Shown piece after piece: positions 9,030 to 20,900 of a stretch of DNA of 29,326 bases. Positions within the stretch are counted from its first letter, which is position 1. Each line of letters begins with the position of its first letter. The DNA is taken from NCBI GenBank assembly GCA_015657535.1, contig JADHZB010001276.1, forward strand, positions 4,489 to 33,814, written 5' to 3'. The stretch is from Nephromyces sp. MM_2019 (taxonomy: Eukaryota; Apicomplexa; Aconoidasida; Nephromycida). The notes below the pieces were generated by a model. The model was not told the origin of the DNA. It did not search any database and saw only the letters and a program-made list of their open reading frames with translations. A program made the translations under genes and the position numbers.

Positions 9030-11444
9030 CATCAATGTCACAATTTCTCTGAGCAGCTAATCGTTTAACCCTCTGGTCAAGGCCCATCTTATCATTCATA
9101 TAAATAGATTTGTTGGTTTGATCTAGGAAAGTTTTATCCTGAAACGAAAATCAATAAATGTGTTTTTATTGAAATGTACAGTATGAGATGGATATTATAT
9201 ATGTGTATGATGTCTGTATTTGGCGTGTGTATTTGTGTGTTATACGTATGTCGGATTTATAATTAATTTGTGCATGTTTTGTGTGTGGTGTGTGTATATT
9301 GAGTATATATTTTGCTTGTATATGGTGTGTCTGAATTGTGTGTATAGAAGGGTTCATACAGTTGTTGAAAAGTGTTAAGAAATTTACTTAATCTTTAAAT
9401 GCCTAATATATTGTACGAACCTTGCGTCTTCTCCACTCTTCCTCAAGGTCATTTTGTTGGCGCTCCATTTCAGAAATAAAATGGATACGCTCAGTCTTTT
9501 CTGTTTCATGCCTATCAAATTTATGTGTAGGAAATATATTCTATAGTGTATGTGTATCATCAAAATCTTAGATAGTTTGTATGGTGTGGCATATGTTTGA
9601 AAAGAATATAATGAATTTGTAAATAGAAATCATCTTTTGTGTATATACTTTAAGTAAAAAGAAAAGTGTTTTATTTTGTGCAATGCAAGTATGTGTAGGA
9701 AAATTCTATACTGTCCCTTGTAAAATTTACTTAGGATAATCCGTAAATTTCAATTAAGGTTTTATATGATTGGTTTTGTGCTTGCAAGGAGTTTCTTAAT
9801 ACTTGTATATTATTTGATCATTAAGAATATAAATTTAGGATCAAAATATGCTATGAATATCTCGTGCTTACCATTTTCCATTTTCGGTCATTTGCTGTAA
9901 TTTGTCCGAAGGATTTAGTTGGTTTTTATCTGTTGATTCCGTTGGCTGCTTATCTCGAGCCTTTTCAAGTCTGCAAGAAATAGTAAGAGTCTCATATAAG
10001 AAACCCTTGGGGTGGGAACTTAGCTATATAGTGAAGATATTCTTATTAGAAGTTGAGAGAGAGAAGCAGTTGTCATACTAAGCTATATTTTTGTGCAGAA
10101 TTAAAGCTTACTTTTCTATTTCACTCTGAAGCATTTCAAATTTTTTTATCATAGAAGGTGGGGGGCCGAGATCGTCATAATAGTCAATCGGAACTTGGTC
10201 AAAATTCCAATTTTGAGGAGGTAGGGCAGCCCCAACAGATGAGGCTGCTTTTAGATTACTTTTAGATTGTTTAGGATCTTGTAATTGAGGTAAGGGGGTA
10301 TTGGAAAGCCCCATTGAGTTGCTGTTTCTATATTTATGTTCCTTTTGGCGATCTTTTGGATGAGTTGTTGAGCGTCTAACTACTACATGTCTCGGCGGAG
10401 AAAGATCAGAGTGCTTAGCTCTGAAATCCTTCTCTGATTGACGTTTGTACGAAAGCGATCTGTGACTTGAATTATCCCGGGGCTTATGAGTACAAGGTTT
10501 TGAAGATCGATTTGGGGAGGTGCTGCAAGAGCTATAAGATGATAGCTTATGCCTTGTTGGAGAATGAGATGGGGGTCTTCGATAAGGTCTTTGACTTTTG
10601 GATGCTTCGCGAGGATCTATAGGAATTGGAGGGTGGTGGTAAGATTGATATTGATTTATACACAGGGTATTTATGCTTTTGTCTTTGTTGAGTGAAAGGT
10701 TGTACTCACTTTTTCGTTTATTTATTTTTGAAAAATTATTACTAGGTAATCTTGAGGGGCTTGTACTCCTTCTATGAGATTGATGAGTTTCAGAGGAATG
10801 TCTGCTTGTTTTGTGCCTGAAGTGTTTGGTTAATTCTGGTCTTAAATGCTGTGGAGGATGTTTGTGCTCTTTTGGGGTTTTGCTCGACCTCTCATAGGGC
10901 TTTGGCCGATCGGATGAATCGCGACTAGTTTTACGATCTCTATGCTTCCGAGGTGATGAATTTCTTTCACGCTTCTTTTTCTTTGGTTTGATTTCTTTAG
11001 GATGTCTTTTTAGAGCAAGGAGTGGGTGGTTTTCCATGAGCCTCTTTTGTTGCATTTCAAGCTGTTTTATAATGAAATGTGGGTCTTCTCTCAATCTCCT
11101 AAGAGTCTCTTGATTGGGCCTTGTGCCCATAAGAGCTGTGCCACTCTCTTGTGTTTGTACATTAGAGTCAAATGGAAAGGTAGTTGGTAGATTTCTTATC
11201 TCATTTGTATTAGCTCCTGGTATCGGTTTACCCAACAAGAAGTCCTCCTAAAAAAGAGATTGAGTATGTACTTCATAATTGTGTTATGTTTGGTAAAGGT
11301 ATTGCCTTAATCTAAATTTAAGATGCGTTATGAATTCAATGCAGAAAGATATATATTGAAATACTTGGTTTGTTTGATGAGTAGGATTGCTGTATAGCCA
11401 CTCAATTCCATCAGGTAATGTTGAATTCGTATTCATCGGGGTGG
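9025..11444 (-). CDS. CWC25: Pre-mRNA-splicing factor CWC25 homologue (CCDC49), N-terminus not found
   Basis: Recognised exons, 5' to 3' on the minus strand: 11444-11365, 11247-10112, 9970-9872, 9511-9421, 9138-9025. All joins are GT-AG and in phase; donors are GTATTT, GTAAGC, GTAAGC and GTTCGT. The first exon encodes LPDGIEWLYSNP and the second opens EDFLLGKPI, matching the family's LDWMYQGP and EYLLGRPI. RLREDPHFIIKQ matches the REDP-I motif. A Lys/Arg/Ser-rich RS-like middle follows. The C-terminus has MTENGKW then HETEKTERI, and ends LDQRVKRLAAQRNCDIDE, like the family's coiled-coil tail and LEDRVKR. CWC25 binds the spliceosome near the branch site just before the first transesterification. 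From the first ATG (11434-11436) it would be 503 aa, but the family's N-terminal CIR_N segment with its KSWHP motif is missing. An upstream exon or a truncated start is possible. Confidence 0.87.
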
Positions 11445-12136
11445 CTAAGGAGTAGTATTCAAAAAGGATAAGCTTTTATTTAATGAACTTAATATAAATT
11501 AATTCTCATTTTAGAATCGGGAGACTATGCTAGCGAATTATATGAGCTTGAGTATGAGTTTAAGCATTTACTTATAAGGTTTAAGATGCTTTGTTCGTAC
11601 TAGAGAATTTAATAATATTATATGAGGGAGTTGAAGGTATTTTTTTTGAATTAGTTATTTGATATTAAATCAACTTTTTTATTATTTTTGCTTAATGCTT
11701 TATGTGAGTGTCCTTTGTTATAAAAGTTCTCAAATTCTAATTGAATTAAAGGTCATCGTCAAGCTTAAAGCAATAGAAATTTACAACATATAATTTCCAA
11801 ATAACATTCAGTGATAAGGTTTTTATTAAGAATATTTTAGGGATACAAGGGACATATTAACTGAAATTAAATACTAATTTAGAATAATTTTGAGAAATTG
11901 ATTCATAAGATTCAAAAACCAATTCTTCAACTTATTCAATTATTATTTTATCAATCGTTTTCAAAAAGTAAAAGATTTATAATTTACCGAGTTCATAAAA
12001 CTTGGGTAATGTCAACATCTAATTTAACAAGATATCAAATTTATAAATAGTGGTAAACGGTTTACAAAAGTAATTTTTTACAGGTTTTCACAAGCTGTGA
12101 AAGCTTGTAACATTGTCTTTAAAACTAAGCAATGAT
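11445..12136. other. AT-rich gap between CWC25 and UBC12, no gene found
   Basis: I looked here on the minus strand for the missing CWC25 N-terminal exon (a Lys-Ser-Trp/Phe-His-Pro segment) and found no convincing match; every frame has frequent stops. If CWC25 starts at its first visible ATG, the promoter would be in this region. Confidence 0.5.
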
Positions 12137-12141
12137 TTATT
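12136..12141 (-). terminator. AATAAA polyadenylation hexamer overlapping the UBC12 stop codon
   Basis: The last codons read CAA TAA followed by ATC, so the stop codon sits inside AATAAA, as it does in CWC25. Use as a poly(A) signal is inference. Confidence 0.35.
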
Positions 12142-12999
12142 GAGAGATGAAGTTTTGAAATTTATGGCCAAAAAGTGATTTGCCGCTAAGAGTTTCAATG
12201 ACAACCATTGAGAAAGCTTTTGGATCTGAATTTAATAATTTTGCAGCTTCTTTATTTAATGGTTCCTCACATTTTGGATTCTGATATATCAATATTTAAT
12301 TAATTGGGTTTAGAAATATTTTCCGCTATGATGTTAAAAGGACTTTACTAAAGTTTGTAGAAGCAAAAAGCATTTAACAGCTTACAATTAAAATGTCGAG
12401 TAATCCAACTATTATGTTATAGATTCTGATTGTCGGTCTCCAATCCAAGCGAAGTATATTCAAGCAAACATTTCCATCGAGATCGATATTTGGGTGGAAA
12501 ATCTTAGAAAGACTCATTTTATCAATAACGAATTCAAAACTTTTTGGAGAGCTTACTTTTGTTAGGCATTTAGCTTTCGGGGGTTTGTATGGGTACTCTT
12601 CACTGAAATTCAATTCAAAATTATATGTTCCTCCTTGCCAAAAACTTTCATTTGGGCTTATTACTACTTGTAGCTTGAATAAATTATTGACCTGAGGTAG
12701 ATGGATCTGTACTTGATCAATTAGCTCAAGTGAGCTGAGGTCTGCAATACCAAATATAGTTTAAGCAAATTTCAAAATAAATTGGAATATTATAAATAGA
12801 GCAGTGAAGAGTATATTTTTGTACAGTTATATTTGAAGGGCAATTGATCGTACAATATTGAATATGAGGGTTGAAAACCCTAAATAATAGCATTCAGAAG
12901 AAGTGGCTGTTATCTATTATAATAGCAAGCTTATTTAAAGTCTACCGGACCTTTTTGAATTCTTATTTTTGCTAAGGTACCCGATTCTTGTAAGTTCAT
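12137..12999 (-). CDS. UBC12: NEDD8-conjugating enzyme E2 (UBC12/UBE2M homologue), 4 exons
   Basis: Exons 5' to 3' on the minus strand: 12999-12951, 12741-12557, 12502-12386, 12280-12137; the sum is 495 nt, 164 aa (human UBE2M is 183 aa). The UBC fold is clear: KIRIQKDL at the start of helix 1, then SEEYPYKPPKAKC, then HPNIDLDGNVCLNIL with HPN at residues 81-83 and the catalytic cysteine at about 91. LDWRPTIRI and NPKCEEPLNKEAA follow. The IDLDGNVCLNIL and LNKEAA segments are typical of UBC12. The enzyme takes NEDD8 from the APPBP1-UBA3 E1 and, with RBX1 and DCN1, transfers it to cullins. The start ATG at 12997-12999 is the only one in its open stretch. It gives a short N-terminus without the usual MIKLF-type docking peptide, so an extra 5' exon is possible (AG acceptor near 13030). 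The exon 1 donor GTCCGG is unusual. Confidence 0.93.
12503..12556 (-). other. 54-bp stop-free intron of 3n length in UBC12
   Basis: The segment starts GTAAGC and ends TCTAAG, with no in-frame stop. Removing it joins KCLTK to IFHPNIDLDG, as in other UBC12 proteins. GTAAGC also starts the next UBC12 intron and two CWC25 introns, which supports it as an intron. If retained, it would insert 18 residues directly before the HPN motif. Confidence 0.8.
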
Positions 13000-13022
13000 T
13001 CTCTGCTGTCTTCGAAAGCCAT
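12996..13022 (-). promoter_or_regulatory. Short upstream ORF overlapping the UBC12 start codon
   Basis: An ATG at 13020-13022 opens eight codons in another frame. Its TGA (12996-12998) overlaps the proposed UBC12 ATG as ATGA. If this region is transcribed as 5' UTR, translation of UBC12 could depend on leaky scanning or reinitiation. It is meaningless if the real start is in an upstream exon. Confidence 0.3.
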
Positions 13023-16000
13023 TTCCAGCTATAATTGACTTTTAAGATATTGCTAAACATTTAAAAATATTACTATTGAATTGTAAGAAGCTTTATTAGG
13101 GTATTAGAAATATCCTCTGAGTGAGTAATCCTCATAAGCAATAAATAATTAGAACAACTTCTTAATTATTCTATTTCACAATTTTCTGAATGAGATTCAA
13201 GTAACACGTAAATAAATTATGTAATCAACTGCCTTTTAAGTTTATGCTGACAGAATAAAGCTTTGAGTAAATGTTTTGATATTAAGTATACTCTATGAAT
13301 ATAATAAGCTTTTTTGTTGGGAAATATCTAGAGTTTTAGTAAGCTAAATTTAAAACTGATTTTGCAACACAACAAATCCATTTCTAGAGCAAATGTTAAA
13401 ATTTGTTCATCTATCTGAATGTGATTCTAATCTAGAATCACTCTGTTCAAGTTATATTGAAACAATCAAGTCTGCTATAAATTTATTATGTACCTAACCA
13501 TCTGTAACTTCGATTGCGAAAAATAAGAGTTATTACAATTGCTATTTGGGTAAAAATTGGGCGCCCCTCATACACTTGTTTATCGATTGTTACCATATGA
13601 TTGGAACGCAGAACCCAATAATATGTTTCAAACTTAATAGCCCTTATTGATTTTTGGCGGATTGGAACTAGATCAATTTTATCCATACTTTATAGCAAAA
13701 TATGTGCAATGACCCAATTTAGATTAAGAACCATTTAAACCGAATGTTAAGGCGAATAACGAGAATTTTCAGGCTACTCAGCTCAAAAATATTGTAGATT
13801 CCTATAATAGTGTTACTTAAGGTTTCTATTGTTTAAAAGGGTTTTGATACACGAAGTTGTCGTGCTTTATAACCATGCAACTAAAAAACTTGTATTGTGG
13901 GTAATTAAAGGTCAATTTAATGAAGTTTTTTGAAAAAATGAATCTTTTAATTTTAAGGCTTTAAGCTGCAGATTGCAAACTTGTGAACTGAGTTACATTT
14001 GAGCTTCAACTCACATATACAAAAGGACTCTTAGTGGGTTTATAAGATAGCCTTGTAACCTAGTAAAGGCAACATAATGAGCAGAAAATATGCCCTTTTC
14101 TACTGAAATTGATTTTGAATATAATCGATTTTCCTAAATAAATTATCATTTATATATTGAAAATTCATATATGTGAAGTTAGTTAACATTTGTAGAAGCT
14201 ATGAATATATATTTATGAACCTAATATTCCCTAAATAGCTGGCTGGATACACTCAAGATAAAAGTATTAGTTCACATTAGGATTATTAAAAGGTATACTG
14301 AGAAAAGGAGCATAATCAACCTCATATGATGAGGCTCAATTAAAAGTGTATGACCTGATGCATCAAACAAAATTTTTTGTGCTATTCCCTTCCCAAAAAT
14401 ATCGCATTATGGAGTTCATGTTAAATATATTTATACATGTTTTCACAAGCGGGAAATAGAATACCCTTGTTTTGTGATATTATATTGATAGCCTATGAAC
14501 TTGTATGCTTTTAAATTATGGCTTACGCAATCATCAAATTTATACTACTCAAAGCTGATTCTTTGGAAACAACCTGCACTAGTCAAACTTTTATTTAGTT
14601 TAAGTAATAGACTTTCACATTACATAAACAGATGAGCACAGACAAAATTTTCAATTGACTTGCTACAAGGTGTTTCCGATTAGGTTAGTTTTTAAATGCC
14701 TTAATAAGCATAATCAAAACTCGAATGGAGTTTCAAAGCAAAAGCACGATATTTATAAAATAATTAAGATCAGGCTTAGCACTTTAAATGCTCTATATTA
14801 TAGTTACCTAAGATGTTCTAATAAACTTTTTCTAATTCTAATTAGATCATTTCTGGCGAATAAAAGGTCACAAACTGTAAAGATATGCTATGAAAGTTCA
14901 TCCCAAGCATTGATTTAACTAAATACTAGGTCTGAAAAACGCTAATTTATCCTCTTGTGAATTTAAATTTAAAAACTTGGATAATTTAGGTAGCAAATAG
15001 TGTACTAGAAATTGGTAAAACGAAGCAAGAAGTTGGGTGGATCATTAATGATTCGATCCTTTTTTCAAAAAGACTATTGAAGCAAGATTTTTAAAATACC
15101 GCTGCAATCACTAAAATAAGAAATTGCAATAGGATGAATGGAGCTACTTATAAATGAATGATATTTCTGCTAGCTTACTCAGGCCCAAAATGTTAATCAA
15201 ATTTAGAATATTGATGACAAAACTAGCCCGAGCGAAAGCTTTTAATTTTTTAAGCACTTGGGAAAATAATCACTAGTAAGCCAAATTTAAGTTTAATTTT
15301 TTAGACCACCTAAAAAAGAAAAAGTTGATTTGAAGCAATAAAACGAATCTATATACTTATTCCTTTTAGCTTTAAAAGATAATTTGGAACTCCTACTACC
15401 AACCTTACTAATATTATCCACCATCAACAGTGTTATATAGCAAGCGTTTTGCTCAACTGCATAATGCAAATGATTAGAGTTTTGGCTTAATACCTCTAGC
15501 AACAATAGCATTTACTAGTTTTTATGCTAGCTTTAGAATCAATACTTAAGAACTTTAAGAAGTGTAAACCATAATAACTTATATTAACGTTTATTTACAA
15601 AATATTAATAGCACACAGAATAAACGTAAACAGAAATAATTGAAATTCTGAAGAGTGCCTCTGATCCCTAAAAAACATTAGGAAGGCAAACAAAATAAAA
15701 GATGGAACAAGCATGTAGGGGTATAGCATCATTTTAAAATCTGAGAATCAACTTATACACAATTAGGCATTGAGAAATTAAATAACACGAAATAGAAGAT
15801 TAATAGCACTTAAAAAAATGTACCCAAAATTTATTTTACGGTGCATTAATTTTATGATACTGAGTCAAGAGTATTTTAGCCTATTTTGTTTTTCCTTATG
15901 AAAATTTTTAACCCAGACTTATGCTTGAGAGCCCTCGATATGAGCAGAGATCAGCCATGTATAGTGTATTTGAGTGAGGAGTTACTTAAGCCTTCCAATA

Positions 16001-19000
16001 GGATATAAAAATAAGTAGATGTGTGGTTGTTCCACTAGCTTTATTGTTTTATCAGATAAATGTTTGCTTGGATTGCCCTAAAAATCGGCTAATCTGTATT
16101 CAAATTGGTATGAGATGGCAAAAAAAAACACCCTGAATAATCAAATTATTTGAAAGCTTTAAAATCCTAAACATTTATATAAAACAACTGCATTTATAAA
16201 TCGAATTGATAGTTGTGAAGATTGAAGCTATTTTGCATTAACATTTCTCCAATGAGCTTCAGGTTACCATACGTCACTTTGCACCATGCTAGGCACAAAA
16301 TGTACTTTAGAAGGAAAGTAACACTCTTTTCAACTAATAACATTATAATTTTAATGCTATTAAGTAGAGCTTGAATGTTCACCTCATGTGACTGCCTATA
16401 ATGCCAAAATTGAAGCATTTTTGTACGACAGCTCCACTGATTATTAAGGAATCAGGAACCATACAAGCCTTGGCTCATAAATATTAAAATCAATGTGCAT
16501 TAATGTTATCTTGGACTGATAAACTCCATAAATTTCAATCTAACCTTAAATGTGTGATGCCAATAGCATGGCTAATTCTGATCAATTTGTAGTTTGATCA
16601 AGGGAGTGAAGTTCAAGTTAATCAACTTATATTGCGTAGTGAATAAGTTTAATTAGATTCAATAGTTATCGCTGCTTTGTGTTTTGAGTTATACCTCATT
16701 CAGGCTAGTTTCTCAAGTATGAGCAAGCTATGTAAAGGCTTTACATTCTATAATAGCATACTTCGGTGGGACAGTTCAAAGAGCCCAGATGTAATTTTAA
16801 AGCTTAGCAATCCCGATCTCCTGAATTTTGTGGTATATTTTTCGAATAGCAAAACACAAGTATACATGTCTACAGTTGGATTTATACCTTATGAGCAGTT
16901 GTTTTTCATATGAAATCGCTCAATGAAATCTTCACATACACATGTCCCATTTATAAAGCCAAGCAAGCCTCAAGGCCCCGTTTAACTGCTAGGCCGTCTA
17001 AATTAGGGACACAGCAAATTTTTAATTAATATCAAAGCTTTTTTAATTGATTATGTATCTAGTTTTTGAAAACTACTTGAATCCCAAAATTGCCCTACTA
17101 GGATCCAATCATGTTCCAATTTGTTTCAAATAGTTAGCCAATGGGTTAAAACCTTTCGAAGTGAAATATTTTTAGCAGATGATATACTTTGTAACTAAAT
17201 CAAATATAAGTCAGATATTTTAAAGTGATATTGTTATTTATAACTAACAAAGTATCTTTGATGTGTGGACAATTATCTAAGCTGCACATTTGTAAGTATA
17301 TGTTTAGGCCTCTCTGGAATTTTACCCGAGCCTAAGATAAGTAGCTACATAAGGCGATAAAAAATGTAAGCAGTGCTTGATAAAGCGAAACTACGGTAAT
17401 AAAGGCGGAAATGATAATAGAGTCGAGGTATAAGCAAGACTGTTGCGGCTAATTTTCAGGATTTAAATAATCTATTGTGTTATTAATTCTAGCTTATGTA
17501 AAGGTAGAAAATTAAAAAGAAAATTAAAGTTAAGGTAGCGAAGATATAAAAAAAATAGCAACTATTCTTGTATTCACCTGAACTGGATTAAACATAGTGG
17601 ACAAAACCGGAAGATTATGTTTTGCTCATATAGCAGCTTTATTTATATACGTTTAATGTAAACTGAAGCTGCAATTGAATGAAAACTCAAGCTAAATTCT
17701 TCACACAATCGGAGGAATGGAGCTTGTGAAAGGTAAAAAATAAGAATGTCCATTGAAAAAATCACAAAATATTTTATCTATAATCAATAAAAGATAGATA
17801 TGAATGATTATGTGGTACATAGCTCAAATAGGCATGGTTACTTACACCCGAAATGTGAAGTGAACAGTATCGATTACCTATGTGGCAAATGTAGTCAAGA
17901 CAAACTAGCAACAAATAAAACAAGTTATGTGATATGTCTATATAAGCGGATGCCACTTAGCATGAAGAGTTAAACCAAACTGTAGCTAGTGCTTTCTCAC
18001 AATTTTTTAATCATTAACTAACTGGTAATTTTTTATACAACCTGATGGAGAATTATTTTCAACTATAAGCATAGCATAAGAAATAGTATAGCTAATCACT
18101 GGTAAAAAATGAGACTAATAACTTGATGTTTATTTTAACGGTGATTACAGTTCAATTAGTACTTCCTTTAATAACAATGATTTTGTTATTATTATTACAA
18201 AAGGGTGAGAGGCTACTATTTAAATGAAGTAAATCCAATGCAGTTTTTTAAAAAAAATGAATCCCTATTATTCAAAAGTCTATTCATCGAAATGTTGTGT
18301 CCTAGCATTTCTCATCATTGACAGGCATAAACTTTACCTCTAATTCGCCCGAAAATTAGTATATACTTTCAATAACTGATAAATGTGGTCACAATTTGAT
18401 GGTGGCTCTTATTTAACAATATATAAAATATAGGGAAAATTGAGGCCATAAACAGAAAAATGGGAAACCTATAAAGGGGTATTAACTTTATCAAGAGTGC
18501 TAGATAAGTTGCTATAACCAAAATTTCTAGAATAACAAAAATAGAGAATTTGAGGGGCTACAAAAGTAGATAAGAGAAAAATCATCAAGTAAAAAACGAA
18601 AATGGATAAACCAATAAACTAGGATGATTGATTCATTAATCTCAATTCAACAATCAAAAGTATCCCACCGATTCCTGAAAATGAATTACATCAAATGCTA
18701 AGATGGCATTCAAAGTAAATGGAAGTTGAAGCAGTGACATATAATCTTTGAATTAATTTAATTTGAAATTTTAACCTCAATAAAGTTTTCAAATATTACA
18801 AGTTTACACAAGCGCAAATACAACCTTTAATAATTAGTTTTGACTTATCAATTTTTTTTTTAATTTTTTTTTGTTAGGCCAGAGCTAAATAATGGTGCAT
18901 GAAAGTATTAATTTTGAAAACTTGTTTACACTTTGTTAGGAACAAAATTGTCCTTAGTAATTGATCTTGTGTTGTCAATAGAAAGTTATTTTGAACGCCT

Positions 19001-19429
19001 TCTTCCCATCTGATCCTAGGTGGTGCATCTTGAGATCATGTCTAGTTCATAATTTTCTTTTGTTGATTGAAAAAATAAACGTGAAATTTGAAGTTCAGGC
19101 TAAGGTGCTGTTAATAAGTCATTATATCTAGCACCTGAAATTAGATTAGCTGAAATTAACGTCAAAGACTTTGCATAGATATGGTAAAAAAAAGGCTTAT
19201 TATGAGTGAATCTATTGGCAATAAGTTCACCAGGGGACATCCTCTTTTATCATTACTAACTAAAATAGAGAAAAAAATCTCTAATAGTTCTACACAGATA
19301 GTAATCAGTCATTCAGTACTAGTTACATAAGAGATCGAGTTTTCCTAAAAGAAGTAAAATGCTAATTTAATGAAAAATGAAAGATTCCCTTTCTGCTTAA
19401 AAAATAAATGTTGTTTAATCCAATTCTAA
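13000..19429. other. Gene-poor AT-rich stretch
   Basis: No conserved exon, tRNA or rRNA was recognised on either strand. The open frames here reach only 60-90 codons, about what AT-rich DNA gives by chance. A slightly GC-richer patch near 16950-17000 gave no RNA gene or protein match. CA/TG repeats, so dense before 9.4 kb, are absent. Heavily split or fast-evolving genes cannot be excluded without transcripts. Confidence 0.5.
13486..13686 (-). CDS. Doubtful 66-codon ORF upstream of UBC12
   Basis: It starts at an ATG preceded by CTATAAAGT and ends just after a possible 5' splice site (GTACAT at about 13490). The product has several Arg/Lys residues near both ends and one short hydrophobic stretch, PIFTQIAIVITLIF. 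I do not recognise the family. It could be a first exon, but no second exon was found between it and UBC12, and the length is compatible with chance. Low confidence. Confidence 0.12.
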   Translation of the reverse strand: MDKIDLVPIRQKSIRAIKFETYYWVLRSNHMVTIDKQVYEGRPIFTQIAIVITLIFRNRSYRWLGT

Positions 19430-20900
19430 ATATAAGTGTCTAATGTTATTGTTTTTATTGAATGTGCTATAAAGAGTGAAAGTTGAAAGTTAAATCGAAT
19501 CTTAGAGATTATATATCCTTATTTTCAATTTTTGTTTATTTTTGGGTATTTTGTTGACGATTGGTGTCAAGATTTTTCACAAGTCAGGTTAAAATATTGA
19601 AATCTACTTAGGTTTTTTAAATCAAACATCCTCGCTTACCTTACCTTTCTTCCTCACCCTACATTTGAGAGATTTTTCTTTGCCTTTTGTCTGAAATTCT
19701 GAGATATCAAATTTGGTCCTTCTGGATTTTGCCCTAGTTTCTACACGATGTTTCGGTAACCGTTTACTCAAGGGTAAAATTTTTTCATTTTGTTATTCTA
19801 TGTTTTCCTATCCACCTGTAAATTTTTTAAACAAAAAGAATCATGTTATTGGTCCAGACTTTAGCCTTTTAGCATTGCGATTTTCTGACTTTAAAGGTGA
19901 TTCAATTTTAGTTTGATCAGTTTATTGCGAGCTGCTATATCCAATTTACATATTTCAAAGTAGGTCTTAAGTGCTATTGGTCGCAATAAGGGTTTGCAAA
20001 TTACTCTTTTAAAAGTTTTATACGTCCTGAAAGAAGTTAAATGCACTAGACAGTTTACTAATATTGTTTCATTCGATTTTCGTTTCAATAGCGCTATAAT
20101 AGATTCAATGAATCCCAGAAGTACTTATAGTTATTTATTACTATTCCAAATAACCATTTCAATTACTTGAAATTCCCAATTTCACTTGTTTTGATATTTT
20201 GACTCTCGTCCTTCTCGTAATTGCTATCCATGTACTTACTATATGCTATGTGATCATTTGTGCTTCTAACACCCCAGATATTCAACATTGACGCTATTTA
20301 GGCTTTTTGGGGCTCCAAATTTTGTAAATCAGTGCATGTGAACTTTGCTGTAGGAAATACTAGTATCTGAGAAACAATCCCATAGCATTTATCTTTTGTT
20401 TAACATGTATTTTTCTCAAGAGCTGCTTGATATTCCGATTTCTACTATTGGTGTAACTTAATAGAACATATAATTATTATATATCCCATCATTCCAAATG
20501 ATGTGGTTTGCAAATTAGTTTTTTTATCTACTAAACTTACTTTTAAATAACAGTTGGGTTTTTTTATAAATCATATGTCCTATTTTTGATCTTTGGTAAT
20601 ACTTCTGGTGTCGATTCACCATAATTCCAGTGATTTACGACTCATGATTGAGATCCTTGTTGCATTTCGATTTGTTTTAGGCTTTTTGAGGTTACAACTG
20701 TTTTAATCTCGACAATTTCAGAGTTTAAAAACAGAATCTTTGTACATTTCGAGTAGCTATTTGTAGCAATATATTTAATCGGATGTGTTTCCTATCTCCA
20801 ACTCCTAATCGTATGAACTAATTCTACAGTCATTTAGTGATCTTTGCACTAAAAATTAATTGTAATTCGCAAATGCACTTGGCTATATAAGGATGGATCA
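19430..20900 (+). repeat. Left arm of a large diverged inverted repeat
   Basis: Read on the + strand, this segment matches the reverse complement of about 22350-23890. Paired anchors: CCCAGAT at 20273-20279 with ATCTGGG at 23107-23113; CGATTT from 20436 with AAATCG ending 22950; TTCCAAATAA from 20144 with TTATTTGGAA ending 23237; GTTTCCT from 20787 with AGGAAAC ending 22409. The first two pairs share the same coordinate sum (43386), so about 160 bp between them align without net gaps; elsewhere the sum drifts through indels. Divergence is clearly substantial. The outer edge near 19.4 kb and the inner edge near 20.9 kb are approximate. Confidence 0.75.

Noticed and set aside
9166..9357. A 63-codon minus-strand frame rich in Thr, His and Ile
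   Set aside because: It lies inside the last CWC25 intron (9139-9420) and comes from a TG-rich patch.
12085..12115. A minus-strand Thr-Ser-Phe-His-Ser reading as a possible CWC25 N-terminal KKSFHP motif
   Set aside because: The neighbouring residues do not match the family and stops follow at once.
16930..17005. A GC-richer patch considered as a tRNA or other small RNA
   Set aside because: No B-box, anticodon arm or paired acceptor stem could be laid out.
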